A DNA stretch of 64,000 nucleotides, from positions 4,730,521-4,794,520 of the forward strand of contig OY729418.1 in NCBI GenBank assembly GCA_963422275.1, read 5' to 3'. The position numbers and the translations under genes were made by a program. The stretch is from G963422275 sp963422275. GTDB lineage: Bacteria; Pseudomonadota; Alphaproteobacteria; Rhodobacterales; Rhodobacteraceae. Below are positions 7,956-17,663 of the stretch, in pieces. The number at the start of each line of letters is the position of its first letter. Positions within the stretch are counted from its first letter, which is position 1. The notes beneath the pieces are model-generated. The model had not been told where the DNA came from, did not search any database, and was given only the letters and a program-made list of their open reading frames with translations.

Positions 7956-10145
7956 TCAAGCAAAGCGCTGCGGATCTATATTGATTGACATGTTAACGCC
8001 AGTTGGCATGGCGAGCGTTTTTTTCCAAGCGACAAGCGCCGCTTGGAAGGGCGTGTTCCGATCGGCCTTGACGAGAATCTGGTAACGCGTCCTGCCTCTT
8101 ATGCGTGCAATCGGAGCCGGAGCGGGACCGAACACCTGCGCCCCAATCTGAAACAGTGGATTCGCTTGGCGAACCATTTGGGTCGCGCAGTCAACAACCT
8201 GCATTGGATTCCGTCCGGAAATGACAATACTTGCATAACGCCCGAATGGCGGCGCCCCCGCAACTTCACGCTCAGCTGCCTCGGCAACCCAGAATCCCTC
8301 GTCGTCAGCAGCAATTATCGCCTGTATGACAGGATGTTCCGGCTGGCAGGTCTGCAGGAGCGCCAAGCCTTTCTTCTCGCTGCGGCCAGCGCGCCCTGCA
8401 ACCTGCCTGACTAGCTGGAAAGTCCTTTCCGCCGCACGGTAGTCGCCGCCCTGAAGGCCGACATCTGTGTCAATGACGCCAACCAGCGTCAACTGCGGGA
8501 AATTGTGCCCCTTCGCAACGAGTTGCGTCCCGATGACAATGTCGGTACCCCCTCTGGTCACTAGGTCGATCATTTCCGTCAGGGACTGCTGCGATCCGAT
8601 TATGTCCGATGACATTACCGTTATCCTGGCATTGTCGAACAAGTCTCTGACTTCCTCTTCCAGACGCTCGACACCCGGACCCACCGGCACGAGCTTCCCT
8701 TCCACCCCGCACGCCGGGCAATCCGCGGGGACAGGCCGCTCGGCTCCACACTGGTGGCATATGAGAAGGGTCCTGAACCTGTGCTCGACCATGCGGGCGT
8801 CACAATCACGGCACCCGACTTGGTTGCCGCACGCTCTGCAAATGGTCAGCGGCGCGTATCCACGACGGTTCAGAAACAGCAGCGACTGCTCCCCGCGAGA
8901 CAGTCTTTCCTGAATCTCGAGGGCCAGCGCACCGGATATCCATCTGTTCCTCGGAAGCGCAGCCTCGCGCATGTCGATGGTTTCCAAGTCTGGCATCGTG
9001 GCAGAACCATATCTCGCTTGCAGATCTAGCCGCTCGTACTTCCGAGCTCGTGCATTGACCCAGGTCTCGAGCGAGGGAGTAGCCGAAGAAAGAACAGCAG
9101 TAGCACCACAAATCGAGGCGCGCAGCACCGCCATGTCCCGTGCATTGTAATGAACCCCCTCTTCCTGCTTGAATGAACTGTCGTGTTCCTCGTCGACAAC
9201 GATCAAGCCTAAATTGCGGAATGGAAGGAACAACGCGGATCTCGCGCCGACAACAAGCTGCACCTTGCCTTCGCCAGCCATCCGCCAAAGGCGGCGGCGT
9301 TCGCTTGCATTGATCGCGGAGTGCCAGACGCCAGGCTTTCCACCCAAGCGCTCCGCAACCCGGTCGAGAAACTGAGTGGTCAAGGCGATTTCCGGAAGCA
9401 GCACCAAGGCTTGCTTTCCAAGTCTCAATGCCTCGGCCACCGCTTCAAGGTAGACTTCGGTCTTGCCTGATCCGGTCACACCTTTCAACAGCGTTGTTGA
9501 GTACCTGCCTTTTCCCAAGCTGGACTTCAGAAAACTCGCAGCCCGGAATTGATCTTCGGTCAGCTCGATTTGCTTCTCCAATGGCCCAAGGGTCGGGTAG
9601 GACTCGTCGACGAGCGCTTGTTCCTTCCTGAGTGTCCCGAGTTTTTCGAGGCCCTTCACGACTGAAGTGGAAACCCCCGCCTCTTCGGCGAGCTCTGTTG
9701 CCGTTGTCGGAATTCCTCCACGTTCCTCAAGCACTCTCACAACCCGCCTGCGAGCGACCGTCAACTTGTCCGGAAGAAACCCGGTAAGGCAAAAAACGTC
9801 ACGGGCCGGCGGCGGAGTGAGTATTCCGGGAGTTCGGGTAGCAAGTCGGAGGACGGCCGGAAGCGGTGACACGGTGTATGCGGCCAGCCGGCACAAGAAG
9901 CTGCGCATTTCCGGCTGCATGGGCTCCAGCGGAAGGACACGGCGAATGCGACGCAGCTTGTCCGGAGGCACCGCCCCCTCGCCCTCGCCCCAAACGACGC
10001 CCATCGATTGAGAGTTTCCGATCGGCACCTCGACAAAATCTCCTTTGTCGGCACCGCCCTGCTGCACCAGATAGTCCAAGCAACCGTCTAGCGGCCGAGT
10101 CGTCAAGACGGAAACCACCGAATGCTCTCGAAAATCTCTTGGCAT
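7956..10145 (-). CDS. priA: primosomal replication-restart helicase PriA
   Basis: Full-length PriA, 729 residues, a 3'-to-5' DNA helicase that reloads the replisome at stalled forks. In order: an N-terminal DNA-binding domain (PLDGCLDYLVQQ), a winged-helix-like linker, Walker A GVTGSGKTEVYLEA, LLPEIALT, the DEEH Walker B box (VVDEEHDSSFKQEEGVHYNA), SATPSLE, a zinc-binding region with paired cysteines (CRACGNQVGCRDCDARM, then CHQCGAERPVPADCPACG), and helicase motifs including IGTQLVAKGHNFPQLTLVGV and RQVAGRAGR. It is divergent from the aldolase gene, with a shared promoter region of 100 bases. Confidence 0.97.
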   Translation of the reverse strand: MPRDFREHSVVSVLTTRPLDGCLDYLVQQGGADKGDFVEVPIGNSQSMGVVWGEGEGAVPPDKLRRIRRVLPLEPMQPEMRSFLCRLAAYTVSPLPAVLRLATRTPGILTPPPARDVFCLTGFLPDKLTVARRRVVRVLEERGGIPTTATELAEEAGVSTSVVKGLEKLGTLRKEQALVDESYPTLGPLEKQIELTEDQFRAASFLKSSLGKGRYSTTLLKGVTGSGKTEVYLEAVAEALRLGKQALVLLPEIALTTQFLDRVAERLGGKPGVWHSAINASERRRLWRMAGEGKVQLVVGARSALFLPFRNLGLIVVDEEHDSSFKQEEGVHYNARDMAVLRASICGATAVLSSATPSLETWVNARARKYERLDLQARYGSATMPDLETIDMREAALPRNRWISGALALEIQERLSRGEQSLLFLNRRGYAPLTICRACGNQVGCRDCDARMVEHRFRTLLICHQCGAERPVPADCPACGVEGKLVPVGPGVERLEEEVRDLFDNARITVMSSDIIGSQQSLTEMIDLVTRGGTDIVIGTQLVAKGHNFPQLTLVGVIDTDVGLQGGDYRAAERTFQLVRQVAGRAGRSEKKGLALLQTCQPEHPVIQAIIAADDEGFWVAEAAEREVAGAPPFGRYASIVISGRNPMQVVDCATQMVRQANPLFQIGAQVFGPAPAPIARIRGRTRYQILVKADRNTPFQAALVAWKKTLAMPTGVNMSINIDPQRFA

Positions 10146-10244
10146 CTATCCGGCCAACCGCTTATTCTTCTATTCCATCGGAAGCTTCTTTGGGTTACAT
10201 GTGCCTGAAACACAATGCTTGCGCGCATTATTCTTGGACCCGCG

Positions 10245-10892
10245 ATGAAATTCTTCGTTGACACTGCCGATATCAAGGAAATCTCCGACCTCACGGAAAC
10301 CGGGTTTGTTGACGGAGTTACAACGAACCCGTCGCTTGTGGCCAAGACCGGAAGAAATTTCCGAGAGCTAGTCGAGGAAATATGCCACGAGGTAGCACCT
10401 TGTCCGGTAAGTGCGGAAGTTGTGTCTATCGAAGCGGATGCAATGGTCGCGGAGGGGCAAGATCTCAGCGAAATCGCCAACAATGTCGCTGTCAAGGTAC
10501 CATTGACCTGGGACGGCCTGAAAGCATGCAGGCGTCTCTCGGACGGAGGCATCATGGTTAATGTCACATTGTGCTTCAGTGCTGCCCAGGCACTGCTGGC
10601 GGCTAAAGCCGGTGCCGCATTCATCAGTCCATTCGTGGGACGGCTTGACGATTTGGGTCAAGAGGGAATGGACCTGATCGAAGAAATCAGGGCAATCTAT
10701 GACAATTACTCATACGACACAGAGATCCTAGCCGCGTCGATCCGGTCCCCGCTCCATGTCACCCAAGCTGCGCTCGCAGGTGCGGATGTGGCAACAGTGC
10801 CTCCTGCCGTGCTCAAGAGACTCGCTGCGCACCCGTTGACCGACAAGGGACTGAAGGCCTTTCTGGACGACTGGAAATTGGCCCAAAACTGA
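10245..10892 (+). CDS. fsa: transaldolase-like fructose-6-phosphate aldolase
   Basis: Short transaldolase (TalC/FSA type), 215 residues. It acts in sugar-phosphate metabolism, either as transaldolase or as fructose-6-phosphate aldolase. The start MKFFVDTADIKEI is canonical, so the ATG at 10245 was chosen over one 30 bases upstream. Other motifs are DGVTTNPSLVAKTGR, PVSAEVVS, NVAVKVPLTWDGLKA (Schiff-base lysine), GIMVNVTLCFSAAQALLAAKAGA, FISPFVGRLDD and the tail ATVPPAVLKRLAAHPLTDKGLKAF. Transaldolase or aldolase activity cannot be decided by eye. It is followed by a decayed gene and xerC. Confidence 0.93.
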   Translation: MKFFVDTADIKEISDLTETGFVDGVTTNPSLVAKTGRNFRELVEEICHEVAPCPVSAEVVSIEADAMVAEGQDLSEIANNVAVKVPLTWDGLKACRRLSDGGIMVNVTLCFSAAQALLAAKAGAAFISPFVGRLDDLGQEGMDLIEEIRAIYDNYSYDTEILAASIRSPLHVTQAALAGADVATVPPAVLKRLAAHPLTDKGLKAFLDDWKLAQN

Positions 10893-10927
10893 ATCTTTCC
10901 GGTATTTGCTGGCGACGAAAACCTGAG

Positions 10928-11212
10928 ATGAGCGAAGCAAGCTCGATGGAGTTCGGTGACAATTGCGTCGGCATGAGAAGAATCGCACTAAAGACCTTCG
11001 ACGTACGCCTGCAGGAGACGAGAATCTCGATCTCGAGGTTGGAGCGGCACCGCACGAGAACACGATTGACAACCGTTGGCGAAAAGTTTCTCTTCCAGAA
11101 AACAGCTGGGTCCGTCTCCATCACATCGAGAGCGGGGACCGCGGCTTGTGGACATTGGTACGGCGATTCGCTCAAGCCCCTCGCAGGCAAGGATTTTGAC
11201 AGCAGGAACTGA
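10928..11212 (+). pseudogene. possible decayed DUF484 gene
   Basis: A weak open frame of 94 codons between the aldolase and xerC. Its first third (FGDNCVGMRRIALKTFDVRL, then QETRISISRLERH) resembles the DUF484 helix that reads roughly 'NVVDMRxxxxxRLExRLxxLE', and a DUF484 gene is the usual occupant of this position next to xerC in many alphaproteobacteria. The remainder of the domain is absent and the frame is poor. This is a suggestion from context and a short match; the stretch could equally be non-coding. Confidence 0.3.
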
Positions 11213-11328
11213 CTATAGATGCTCGTCATTGGCACGATAGACCGTAACCAGTCTCGATCGGTCATGGAGGCAGACTTGCTGCCGCTCGTCAGAGATGACG
11301 TTTGCTTGCATTGTCAAAAGCAGATCGG

Positions 11329-12248
11329 ATGAGCGAGTCAGAAAGCAGTTTCGCTGAGTTGCTTCAGTCATGGATCGAGAGCCGAGAAGCGGTTTCCGGG
11401 GTCTCGCAAAGCACGGTCCGCTCATACCGCCGCGATGTCGCTGGATTTCTTGGCTTCCTCATCGAATACCGGGGCGAGGCCTTGGATATCGAGGTGATCA
11501 AGGACGTGGGCCTTCGCGACATGCGTGCCTGGATGGCTCGGGAGCGCGGCCGCGGCATCTCGCCGCGCTCGCTTGCGAGGGAGCTTTCGGCCGTCAAGAA
11601 CTTCTACAGATGGCTTGCGATCAGGGAAGGAATCGAGCCGACGGCCGTACTTTCGGTCAGAGTGCCGAGGTTTCAAAAAAGCCTCCCGCGCCCCCTGTCG
11701 GTCGAGGCGGCTCACGAGGTTATCGGTTTCGTCGGCAAATCCGAAGGCGAGAGATGGGTCGCGGCGCGAGACATGGCGGTGATTTCGCTGCTTTACGGAT
11801 GCGGTCTGAGAATTTCGGAGGCGCTTGGGCTTAGGCGGTCCGACGCTCCCCTTGCAGACGTGATCAAGATCTGCGGGAAGGGTGGCAAAGAGCGAATCGT
11901 CCCTGTCATATCAGTCGTTCGAAACGCGGTGGACAGCTATCTCGATCTGTGTCCTTTTTCTCTAGGTCCCGGGTCTTCGCTGTTCGTTGGGAAGCGCGGC
12001 GGAGCCTTGAACCAGAGAATAGTGCGAAGAGTCATGGAGAACGCAAGGTCTGGCCTCGGTCTTCAAGCTCAGCCACCCCGCATGCACTCAGGCATTCATT
12101 CGCTACACATCTGCTAGAGGCGAGCGGTGATCTTCGAGCGATTCAAGAATTGTTGGGGCATTCCTCGCTTTCGACTACTCAGAACTATACGGCGGTTGAG
12201 CAGACCCAACTGATAGACATGTACAATCGCGCGCATCCGCGCGCGTAG
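11329..12248 (+). pseudogene. xerC: tyrosine recombinase XerC with a frameshift
   Basis: Chromosome-dimer resolution recombinase interrupted by a single-base-type frameshift. Codons from 11329 (MSESESSFAELLQSWIESRE) encode the SAM-like DNA-binding domain and the first half of the catalytic domain (GCGLRISEALGL with the first Arg; KICGKGGKERIVPV with the Lys). The frame is lost at about 12060-12070. The next frame continues ATPHALRHSFATHLLEASGD, then IQELLGHSSLSTTQNYTAVE, supplying the His-x-x-Arg, His and the Tyr nucleophile. All catalytic residues survive if the frames are rejoined, so this is either a very recent mutation or a sequencing error. Upstream neighbours: fsa and a decayed gene. 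Confidence 0.9.
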
Positions 12249-12454
12249 AGCCTCACACAAATACCACCGCGAAAGCAGGCATTTCGTTCTGCATTGCGAT
12301 TTCCAGAGCTGATTAAGCGCCTGGCGGTCGCTGATTGATAACTGCAGAGCCTTCCGGCCCGCGGTTTTGACGCCCAAAGGCGTGATTTCAGGTCCCGATG
12401 CGCCGCATCGAGCAGGTTCGGGACAGACTCTGACCCTCAGGCAGCAGCAAGCTC

Positions 12455-12936
12455 GATCCAGCCAACGGTTCCAGGACAGGGGAGGTCCCCGGGCCACCCG
12501 GAACATGATCCCCGACTGGATGCCCGCTTCGGCCAGGCCGGCGCGGTTGGCCGCGCTCGACAGCCTCTCGCTGGCAGGGTGCCAGAACCCGCTCGACAAA
12601 GCCTTCCCCATCGGTGTGCACGAACTCTTGCAGCCAAAGTGGAAGCGACCGCCCTTCTTCAGCTAGCGGGCACCCGGGGTCCGCCAAGAAACGCTCAGAC
12701 ACCGAAACCGCAGTTGCCTCCCCTCGGCGCGACCGCCACATCGGCAACCGTCGCCAGACGTTGCCAGTCCATCAAGGCGTTGACCTTTTGCAGTGTGCTG
12801 TCGGGACCACGCGCTCGATGATCGCTGTCATGAAGAAATCCATCGGTTTCTCCCTCGATCGAACGTCATGACAAGCGCTTGCAGTCGTTTCAGCACGACA
12901 TTTCCATGACTGGAAGAGCATTTCAAAACAGTCTTG
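12455..12936 (-). mobile_element. second-type IS5-family remnant F
   Basis: The most degraded copy of the element also present at 4.9-5.26 kb and 59.0-59.8 kb. At 12455-12570 the minus strand carries the transposase segment SSAANRAGLAEAGIQSGIMF. After unrelated-looking sequence, 12700-12860 carries the transposase start (MDFFMTAIIERVVPTAH, then LMDWQRLATVADVA in another frame). A degenerate terminal repeat TTCAAAACAGTCTTG is at 12922-12936 (12 of 15 matches to the repeat at 5247). Several internal deletions; dead. Confidence 0.7.
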
Positions 12937-13191
12937 GGACTGCAACAATAGTGCCACCATCATCGTTAGATGGCAGGATGACAACTCCGATTTCAGCTCA
13001 CGATGCAAGGGTCGGCGACAGGTGCAGCTCCTCGCTCACCGGCTCTCGAACTAAATGCGCTGGGTGCCTACGGCATCAAGCCCTGGACCGAGGGCGACAT
13101 TAACCAAGTCCATTCGATGTCCCATGAACGGAAAAACATGTTCATGAAACATCATGAATCATGCCGCATGCGCCTGTTTGGCCGGTGGCCA
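12937..13191. other. region downstream of puuD with a short inverted repeat
   Basis: No supported gene. TTCATGA-AACA-TCATGAA at 13141-13158 is a perfect 7-bp inverted repeat just beyond the puuD stop; it could be a weak hairpin or a protein-binding site. Confidence 0.3.
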
Positions 13192-14460
13192 TTACTCGAA
13201 CGGACTTCTGGATGCCAAGCTCCATCTCCGATGGTTGGACACCTCCCGATACCAGTGCGCAATGATCGCCCGTTCGCTATCGGTCATGAATGACACATTG
13301 GCCGGTGGCATTGCATCGCTGACACCGGACTGAATGTAGATCGATCCGGCCAGGCGGGCGATGTCGCGGTCGGTTTCAAGCACGACGCCTTTCGGCGGCC
13401 AATACATTCCATTCCAAATTGGGTCCTTGGCATGGCAAGCGACACAGCGGATGGCGATGATGTCTCGAACGCTTTCAAACTCGGGGTGCCCGACCAGTGC
13501 CAGTTCGGCTTCGGTCACTCGAACCGCCGCCTTCGAGTCGTCATCCCTAAACATGGGCGCGACGGACAGCCACATCAGCACAATGAAGATTACAACGGTA
13601 ACTGCCCATGTCCAGTGAGGGTTGCCCGACCGGGCATGAAGGGAATTGAAATAGTGCCGGATGGTGACCCCCATCAAAAACACCAGCGACGCGATCACCC
13701 AACTGAACTCGGTCGCGAACGACAGCGGATAGTGGTTTGACAGCATCAGGAAGATCACCGGCAGGGTCAGGTAGTTGTTGTGAGTGGATCGGAGCTTGGC
13801 GATCTTTCCGTATTTCGCGTCTGGCACTCTGCCCGCTTTCAGGTCCGCGACGACGATCTTCTGGTTGGGAATGATTATTGCGAACACATTCGCCGTCATT
13901 ATCGTTGCGGTGAACGCACCAAGATGCAGCAGTGCGGCCCGACCGGTGAAGATCTGACTGTAGCCCCAGGAGGAGGCCACAATCAGGATGAACAGCAAGA
14001 GCATGAGTACGGTTGGGCGGTTCCCGACAGGACTTCTGCACAGAACGTCGTAGACAAGCCAGCCCACTGCGAGGGAGCCTCCGGAAATCAGGATGCCCTG
14101 CCAGATTTCCAAATCGGCCTTCGACCTGTCGATAAGGTACAGCTCGGCGCCAACCCAGTACATGATCATCAGGAGTGCTGCGCCGCTGATCCAAGTTGCG
14201 TAGCTTTCCCACTTGAACCAGGTCAGTTGCTCAGGGAGGCGCTCCGGCGCGACGAGGTACTTCTGAATGTGGTAGAACCCGCCGCCATGCACCTGCCATT
14301 CCTCCCCGCTTGCGCCTTCAGGGAGATCGGGCGCCTTGCGAAGTCCAAGGTCCAAGGCTATGAAGTAGAACGAAGAACCAATCCAGGCGATCGCTGTTAT
14401 CACGTGCAGCCACCTGACACCGAACTCGGCCCAACTCCAGATTATGGCGAATTCCAGCAT
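13192..14460 (-). CDS. puuD: membrane-bound urate hydroxylase with cytochrome c domain
   Basis: PuuD-type urate oxidase of 422 residues. It converts urate to 5-hydroxyisourate, probably passing electrons to the respiratory chain. The N-terminal two thirds have about eight membrane spans, starting IIWSWAEFGVRWLHVITAIA, with WIGSSFYFIALD, FKWESYATWISGAALLMIMY and LAVGWLVYDVLC. The C-terminal third is a c-type cytochrome domain with the haem motif CVACH at about residue 340 and axial-ligand region SDAMPPANVSFMT. The 5-hydroxyisourate hydrolase gene is directly upstream on the same strand, which supports the assignment. The allantoin-forming decarboxylase is not in the window. Confidence 0.95.
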   Translation of the reverse strand: MLEFAIIWSWAEFGVRWLHVITAIAWIGSSFYFIALDLGLRKAPDLPEGASGEEWQVHGGGFYHIQKYLVAPERLPEQLTWFKWESYATWISGAALLMIMYWVGAELYLIDRSKADLEIWQGILISGGSLAVGWLVYDVLCRSPVGNRPTVLMLLLFILIVASSWGYSQIFTGRAALLHLGAFTATIMTANVFAIIIPNQKIVVADLKAGRVPDAKYGKIAKLRSTHNNYLTLPVIFLMLSNHYPLSFATEFSWVIASLVFLMGVTIRHYFNSLHARSGNPHWTWAVTVVIFIVLMWLSVAPMFRDDDSKAAVRVTEAELALVGHPEFESVRDIIAIRCVACHAKDPIWNGMYWPPKGVVLETDRDIARLAGSIYIQSGVSDAMPPANVSFMTDSERAIIAHWYREVSNHRRWSLASRSPFE

Positions 14461-14589
14461 TAGGCCGTCAATTGAAGTGGGGCCAGCGCGCTAACCACAA
14501 CTTCTTGCCACCTGCCGGTCAAGGTTGTCACAGCCAAGCATCGCATGCAGTTCCAAGTCCTTGCTTCCAAGCGAAAGCGCGCCTCTCCG

Positions 14590-14943
14590 TCAACTGCCGC
14601 GATAAGTGGAATAACCGTACGGCGAGAGAAGAAGTGGCACATGATAATGATCGTCCAACGACATCTCGAAGCGAACGGGAACCAAGTCAAGAAACCGGGA
14701 AGAGTCGGCGGCGAGGCCGCGGGCAGCCTGATATTCGCCCACGCGGAACAGCAACTCGTAGGTTCCAGTGGAGAACTCCTCCTCAGGAAGGATTGGCCCG
14801 GCTGTTCTTCCGTCTCTGTTGGTAACCAACATCCGCAGACGCGTGCGGCTTGTTCCCTCGATCCTGTAGAGATCGATCTTCAATCCTTCGGCAGGCCGTC
14901 CCCGAGCAGTGTCCAGAACGTGCGTCGTCAAGTATCCGGCCAT
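14590..14943 (-). CDS. uraH: 5-hydroxyisourate hydrolase (transthyretin-like)
   Basis: HIUase of 117 residues, which hydrolyses 5-hydroxyisourate to 2-oxo-4-hydroxy-4-carboxy-5-ureidoimidazoline. The family N-terminus GYLTTHVLDTARGRPAEG (catalytic His), the middle LVTNRDGRTAGPIL (catalytic Arg region), FLDLVPVRFEM, YHVPLLLSPYGYSTYRGS and the invariant C-terminal YRGS are all present. GAGGGG lies a few bases upstream of the ATG. It is followed after 129 bases by puuD, so the two consecutive steps of urate breakdown are neighbours and probably co-transcribed. Confidence 0.96.
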   Translation of the reverse strand: MAGYLTTHVLDTARGRPAEGLKIDLYRIEGTSRTRLRMLVTNRDGRTAGPILPEEEFSTGTYELLFRVGEYQAARGLAADSSRFLDLVPVRFEMSLDDHYHVPLLLSPYGYSTYRGS

Positions 14944-15023
14944 GCACCCCTCACCAGCCAGCCAGTTTGCTTCGCTCTGGCATCGGTCCCGGCGGCGAAA
15001 TGCTGCGTGTCTGCATTTCCGGT

Positions 15024-17303
15024 TTAGCCATAACTCGCAACGGATGTACCCGCGAGCGCCGCGATATTGAGTAAGCCGCGTGCTGTAACGGCAGGTGTCA
15101 CAATATGCGCCCGGTTGCCCATTCCCATGAGAATCGGCCCCACCTCGATCCCAGAGGAAACGCTCTTCAGCAGATTGCGGGCCGCCCCTGCGCCGACCGT
15201 GTTCGAGTAGACTAATGTATTGGCCTTGCCCGTTAACCTGGATCCCGGGAAAAGGCGCTCGCGCAGGTCGGGAATGAGTGCCGTGTCGGTATTCATTTCT
15301 CCTTCGTATTCGAAATCGTGGCCGAAAGCATCCAGTTTGGAAAACACGCTGCGCATTACCCTGCCGGAACTGCTGTCAAGATTTCCGAACTGCGAGTCCG
15401 AGCACAACGCGATCTTGGGAACGATTCCAAACCTGCGCACATGCCGGGCTGCCGCGACCACAGTTTCCGTTATCTGCTCTGGGGTCGGGTCCGTGTGCAC
15501 ATGTGTGTCGGCGATGAACATTGTCCCGGAATCGAGAATTATAACAGACAATGCCCCGATTGGATGCAATTCAACTGTCGAGAGTATCTGCCGCACATAG
15601 TTCAGATGCCAAAGATATTGACCAAACGTTCCGCAGATCATGCTGTCCGCTTCCCCGCGATGAACCATAATGGCAGCAATAGCGGTTGTGTTGGTTCGAA
15701 GAACTGCCTTCGCCAAATCGGGTGAGACACCTTTCCTGTGCATCAATCCGTGGTAACTCTCCCAGTAATCTCGGAACCGCGGATCATCCTCCGGGTTTAC
15801 TAGTTCGAAGTCCTTGTTTGGCTCAATAGCGAGTCCGGTGCGCTCGAGGCGTGATCTGACGACCTCTGGACGGCCTATCAGTATAGGAGCATCACCGGTT
15901 TCCTCCAGCATGGCCTGAGCGGCATGCAGGATCCGTTCGTCTTCACCCTCGGCGAACACGATGCGGCGGGCAACCATCTTGGCGGCATCGAACACGGGCC
16001 TCATCGTGAAAGATGACTTGAAGACCTGCTCTTCAAGCTTGATCCTGTATTGATCCAGATCGACCGATCTCGTTGCAACGCCCGATTCCATTGCAGCCGC
16101 GGCAACCGCGCAAGCCACATGAGGCAAGAGGCGCGGATCGAATGGCTTCGGAATCAAGTAACTCGGTCCAAATGTAAGCTTTTCCCCTTGGTATGCTTGG
16201 CCGACCTCTGCCGAAGTCGTGGTCCGGGCAATCCCCGCAATCGCCTCGGCGCACGCCAGCTTCATGGGGTCGTTGATTTCAGTTGCCCCGACATCCATCG
16301 CGCCGCGGAAAATGAACGGGAAGCACAGCACGTTGTTGACCTGGTTTGGAAAGTCCGATCGCCCAGTTGCAACCAGCGCGTCTGGAACCGCATTCATGGC
16401 ATCCTCCGGCATTATCTCCGGGACCGGGTTGGCCAGCGCAAAGATGATCGGTGTGTCGGCCATCTTCTTGACCATGTCGCCCGTGAGCAGATTAGGACCG
16501 GAAACCCCCAGAAACAGGTCCGCCCCTTCAATTGCCTCGTCAATCGTTGCCATCGATGTGTCTTGGGCGAACTCCACCTTCTCGGTCGAGAGAGAGTCCC
16601 TATCCCTGCGAACAATGCCTTTGCTGTCGCACATCAGGATATTCTCGCGCTTGACGCCCATCGTGATAAGCATCTTGAGGCAGGCAATCCCCGCGGCACC
16701 CGCTCCCAGCGCCACAACCCTGATATTCGCCGCTCGCTTCCCCGCAACCTGCAATGCATTCGTTGCGGCCGCGGCTACCACTATCGCCGTTCCATGCTGG
16801 TCGTCATGAAACACCGGAATGTTCATGCGTTCCCGGCACAGCCGTTCAACGAGAAAGCAGTCTGGAGCCTTGATGTCCTCCAAGTTCACCGCACCGAAAG
16901 TCGGCTCGAGCTTGATGACGATTTCGGCGAGCTTCTCCGGGTCCGGTTCATCGACCTCGATGTCGAAGCAATTGATGTTCGCGAATTTCTTGAACAGAAC
17001 CGCCTTGCCCTCCATTACCGGCTTCGCCGCTTGGGCGCCGATGTTCCCGAGACCGAGAACTGCAGTTCCATTTGAGACAACCGCGACAAGGTTGGACTTC
17101 CCGGTGTAACGGGCGGCGTCCATTGAGTTCGCCTTGATCTCGATGCAAGCTTCCGCCACACCCGGAGAGTAGGCGCGCGCAAGATCCCTTGCAGTTGTCA
17201 TCGGCTTTGTAGCCCGGATCTCAAGCTTCCCGGGCTTGGGGAACTCGTGATAGTCCAGCGCCTGCTGCCTAAGGGTTTGAATGCGCGGATCCACCTGCGA
17301 CAT
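15024..17303 (-). CDS. maeB: NADP-dependent malic enzyme with phosphotransacetylase-like domain
   Basis: MaeB-type malic enzyme of 759 residues, decarboxylating malate to pyruvate. The N-terminal malic domain (about residues 1-430) has RDLARAYSPGVAEAC, TGKSNLVAVVSNGTAVLGLG, KFANINCFDIEVDEPDP, HDDQHGTAIV and the NADP-binding VALGAGAAGIACLKML. The C-terminal domain (about 430-759) resembles phosphate acetyltransferase (RRIVFAEGEDERILHAAQ, then YSNTVGAGAARNLLKS). Such fused enzymes are known to be regulated through the C-terminal domain by acetyl-CoA. The ATG at 17303 was chosen because GGGAG precedes it; a TTG five codons upstream is possible. Confidence 0.95.
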   Translation of the reverse strand: MSQVDPRIQTLRQQALDYHEFPKPGKLEIRATKPMTTARDLARAYSPGVAEACIEIKANSMDAARYTGKSNLVAVVSNGTAVLGLGNIGAQAAKPVMEGKAVLFKKFANINCFDIEVDEPDPEKLAEIVIKLEPTFGAVNLEDIKAPDCFLVERLCRERMNIPVFHDDQHGTAIVVAAAATNALQVAGKRAANIRVVALGAGAAGIACLKMLITMGVKRENILMCDSKGIVRRDRDSLSTEKVEFAQDTSMATIDEAIEGADLFLGVSGPNLLTGDMVKKMADTPIIFALANPVPEIMPEDAMNAVPDALVATGRSDFPNQVNNVLCFPFIFRGAMDVGATEINDPMKLACAEAIAGIARTTTSAEVGQAYQGEKLTFGPSYLIPKPFDPRLLPHVACAVAAAAMESGVATRSVDLDQYRIKLEEQVFKSSFTMRPVFDAAKMVARRIVFAEGEDERILHAAQAMLEETGDAPILIGRPEVVRSRLERTGLAIEPNKDFELVNPEDDPRFRDYWESYHGLMHRKGVSPDLAKAVLRTNTTAIAAIMVHRGEADSMICGTFGQYLWHLNYVRQILSTVELHPIGALSVIILDSGTMFIADTHVHTDPTPEQITETVVAAARHVRRFGIVPKIALCSDSQFGNLDSSSGRVMRSVFSKLDAFGHDFEYEGEMNTDTALIPDLRERLFPGSRLTGKANTLVYSNTVGAGAARNLLKSVSSGIEVGPILMGMGNRAHIVTPAVTARGLLNIAALAGTSVASYG

Positions 17304-17663
17304 GTGCCAATCTCCCAAAGATGTGTTCTTGTGGAATTGAGAGGATCGCTTGCCTCAATACCTGTTGCAAGAACTGGCAATACCTGTTCAGCGCTTGAAA
17401 TTACAGGAAAAAATTCGCTCCCGATTGTACATCACAGTCGAATTGTCAGAGCGAAGCCTAGCATCTTTGCAAGCTCGCCCGGTCCGGGGGCAAATTTTGT
17501 GTGAAAAATGTCGAAACCTCGATGCTCCCGCTTTCACGGCCAGCAACATTTCCGCATTTTGCAGGCGTCCGGGGATGCAGCCAGCGAAAAACCCTGCTTC
17601 ATGATCCCTAAAATGTGCAACCGCTTTCACTCTTCCCAACCAATGCAATGCAATCCGAGCGCA
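17304..17663. other. intergenic region upstream of maeB
   Basis: About 360 bases, relatively A/T-rich next to maeB. It must hold the maeB promoter. No gene, clear operator or terminator that I can support. Confidence 0.4.
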
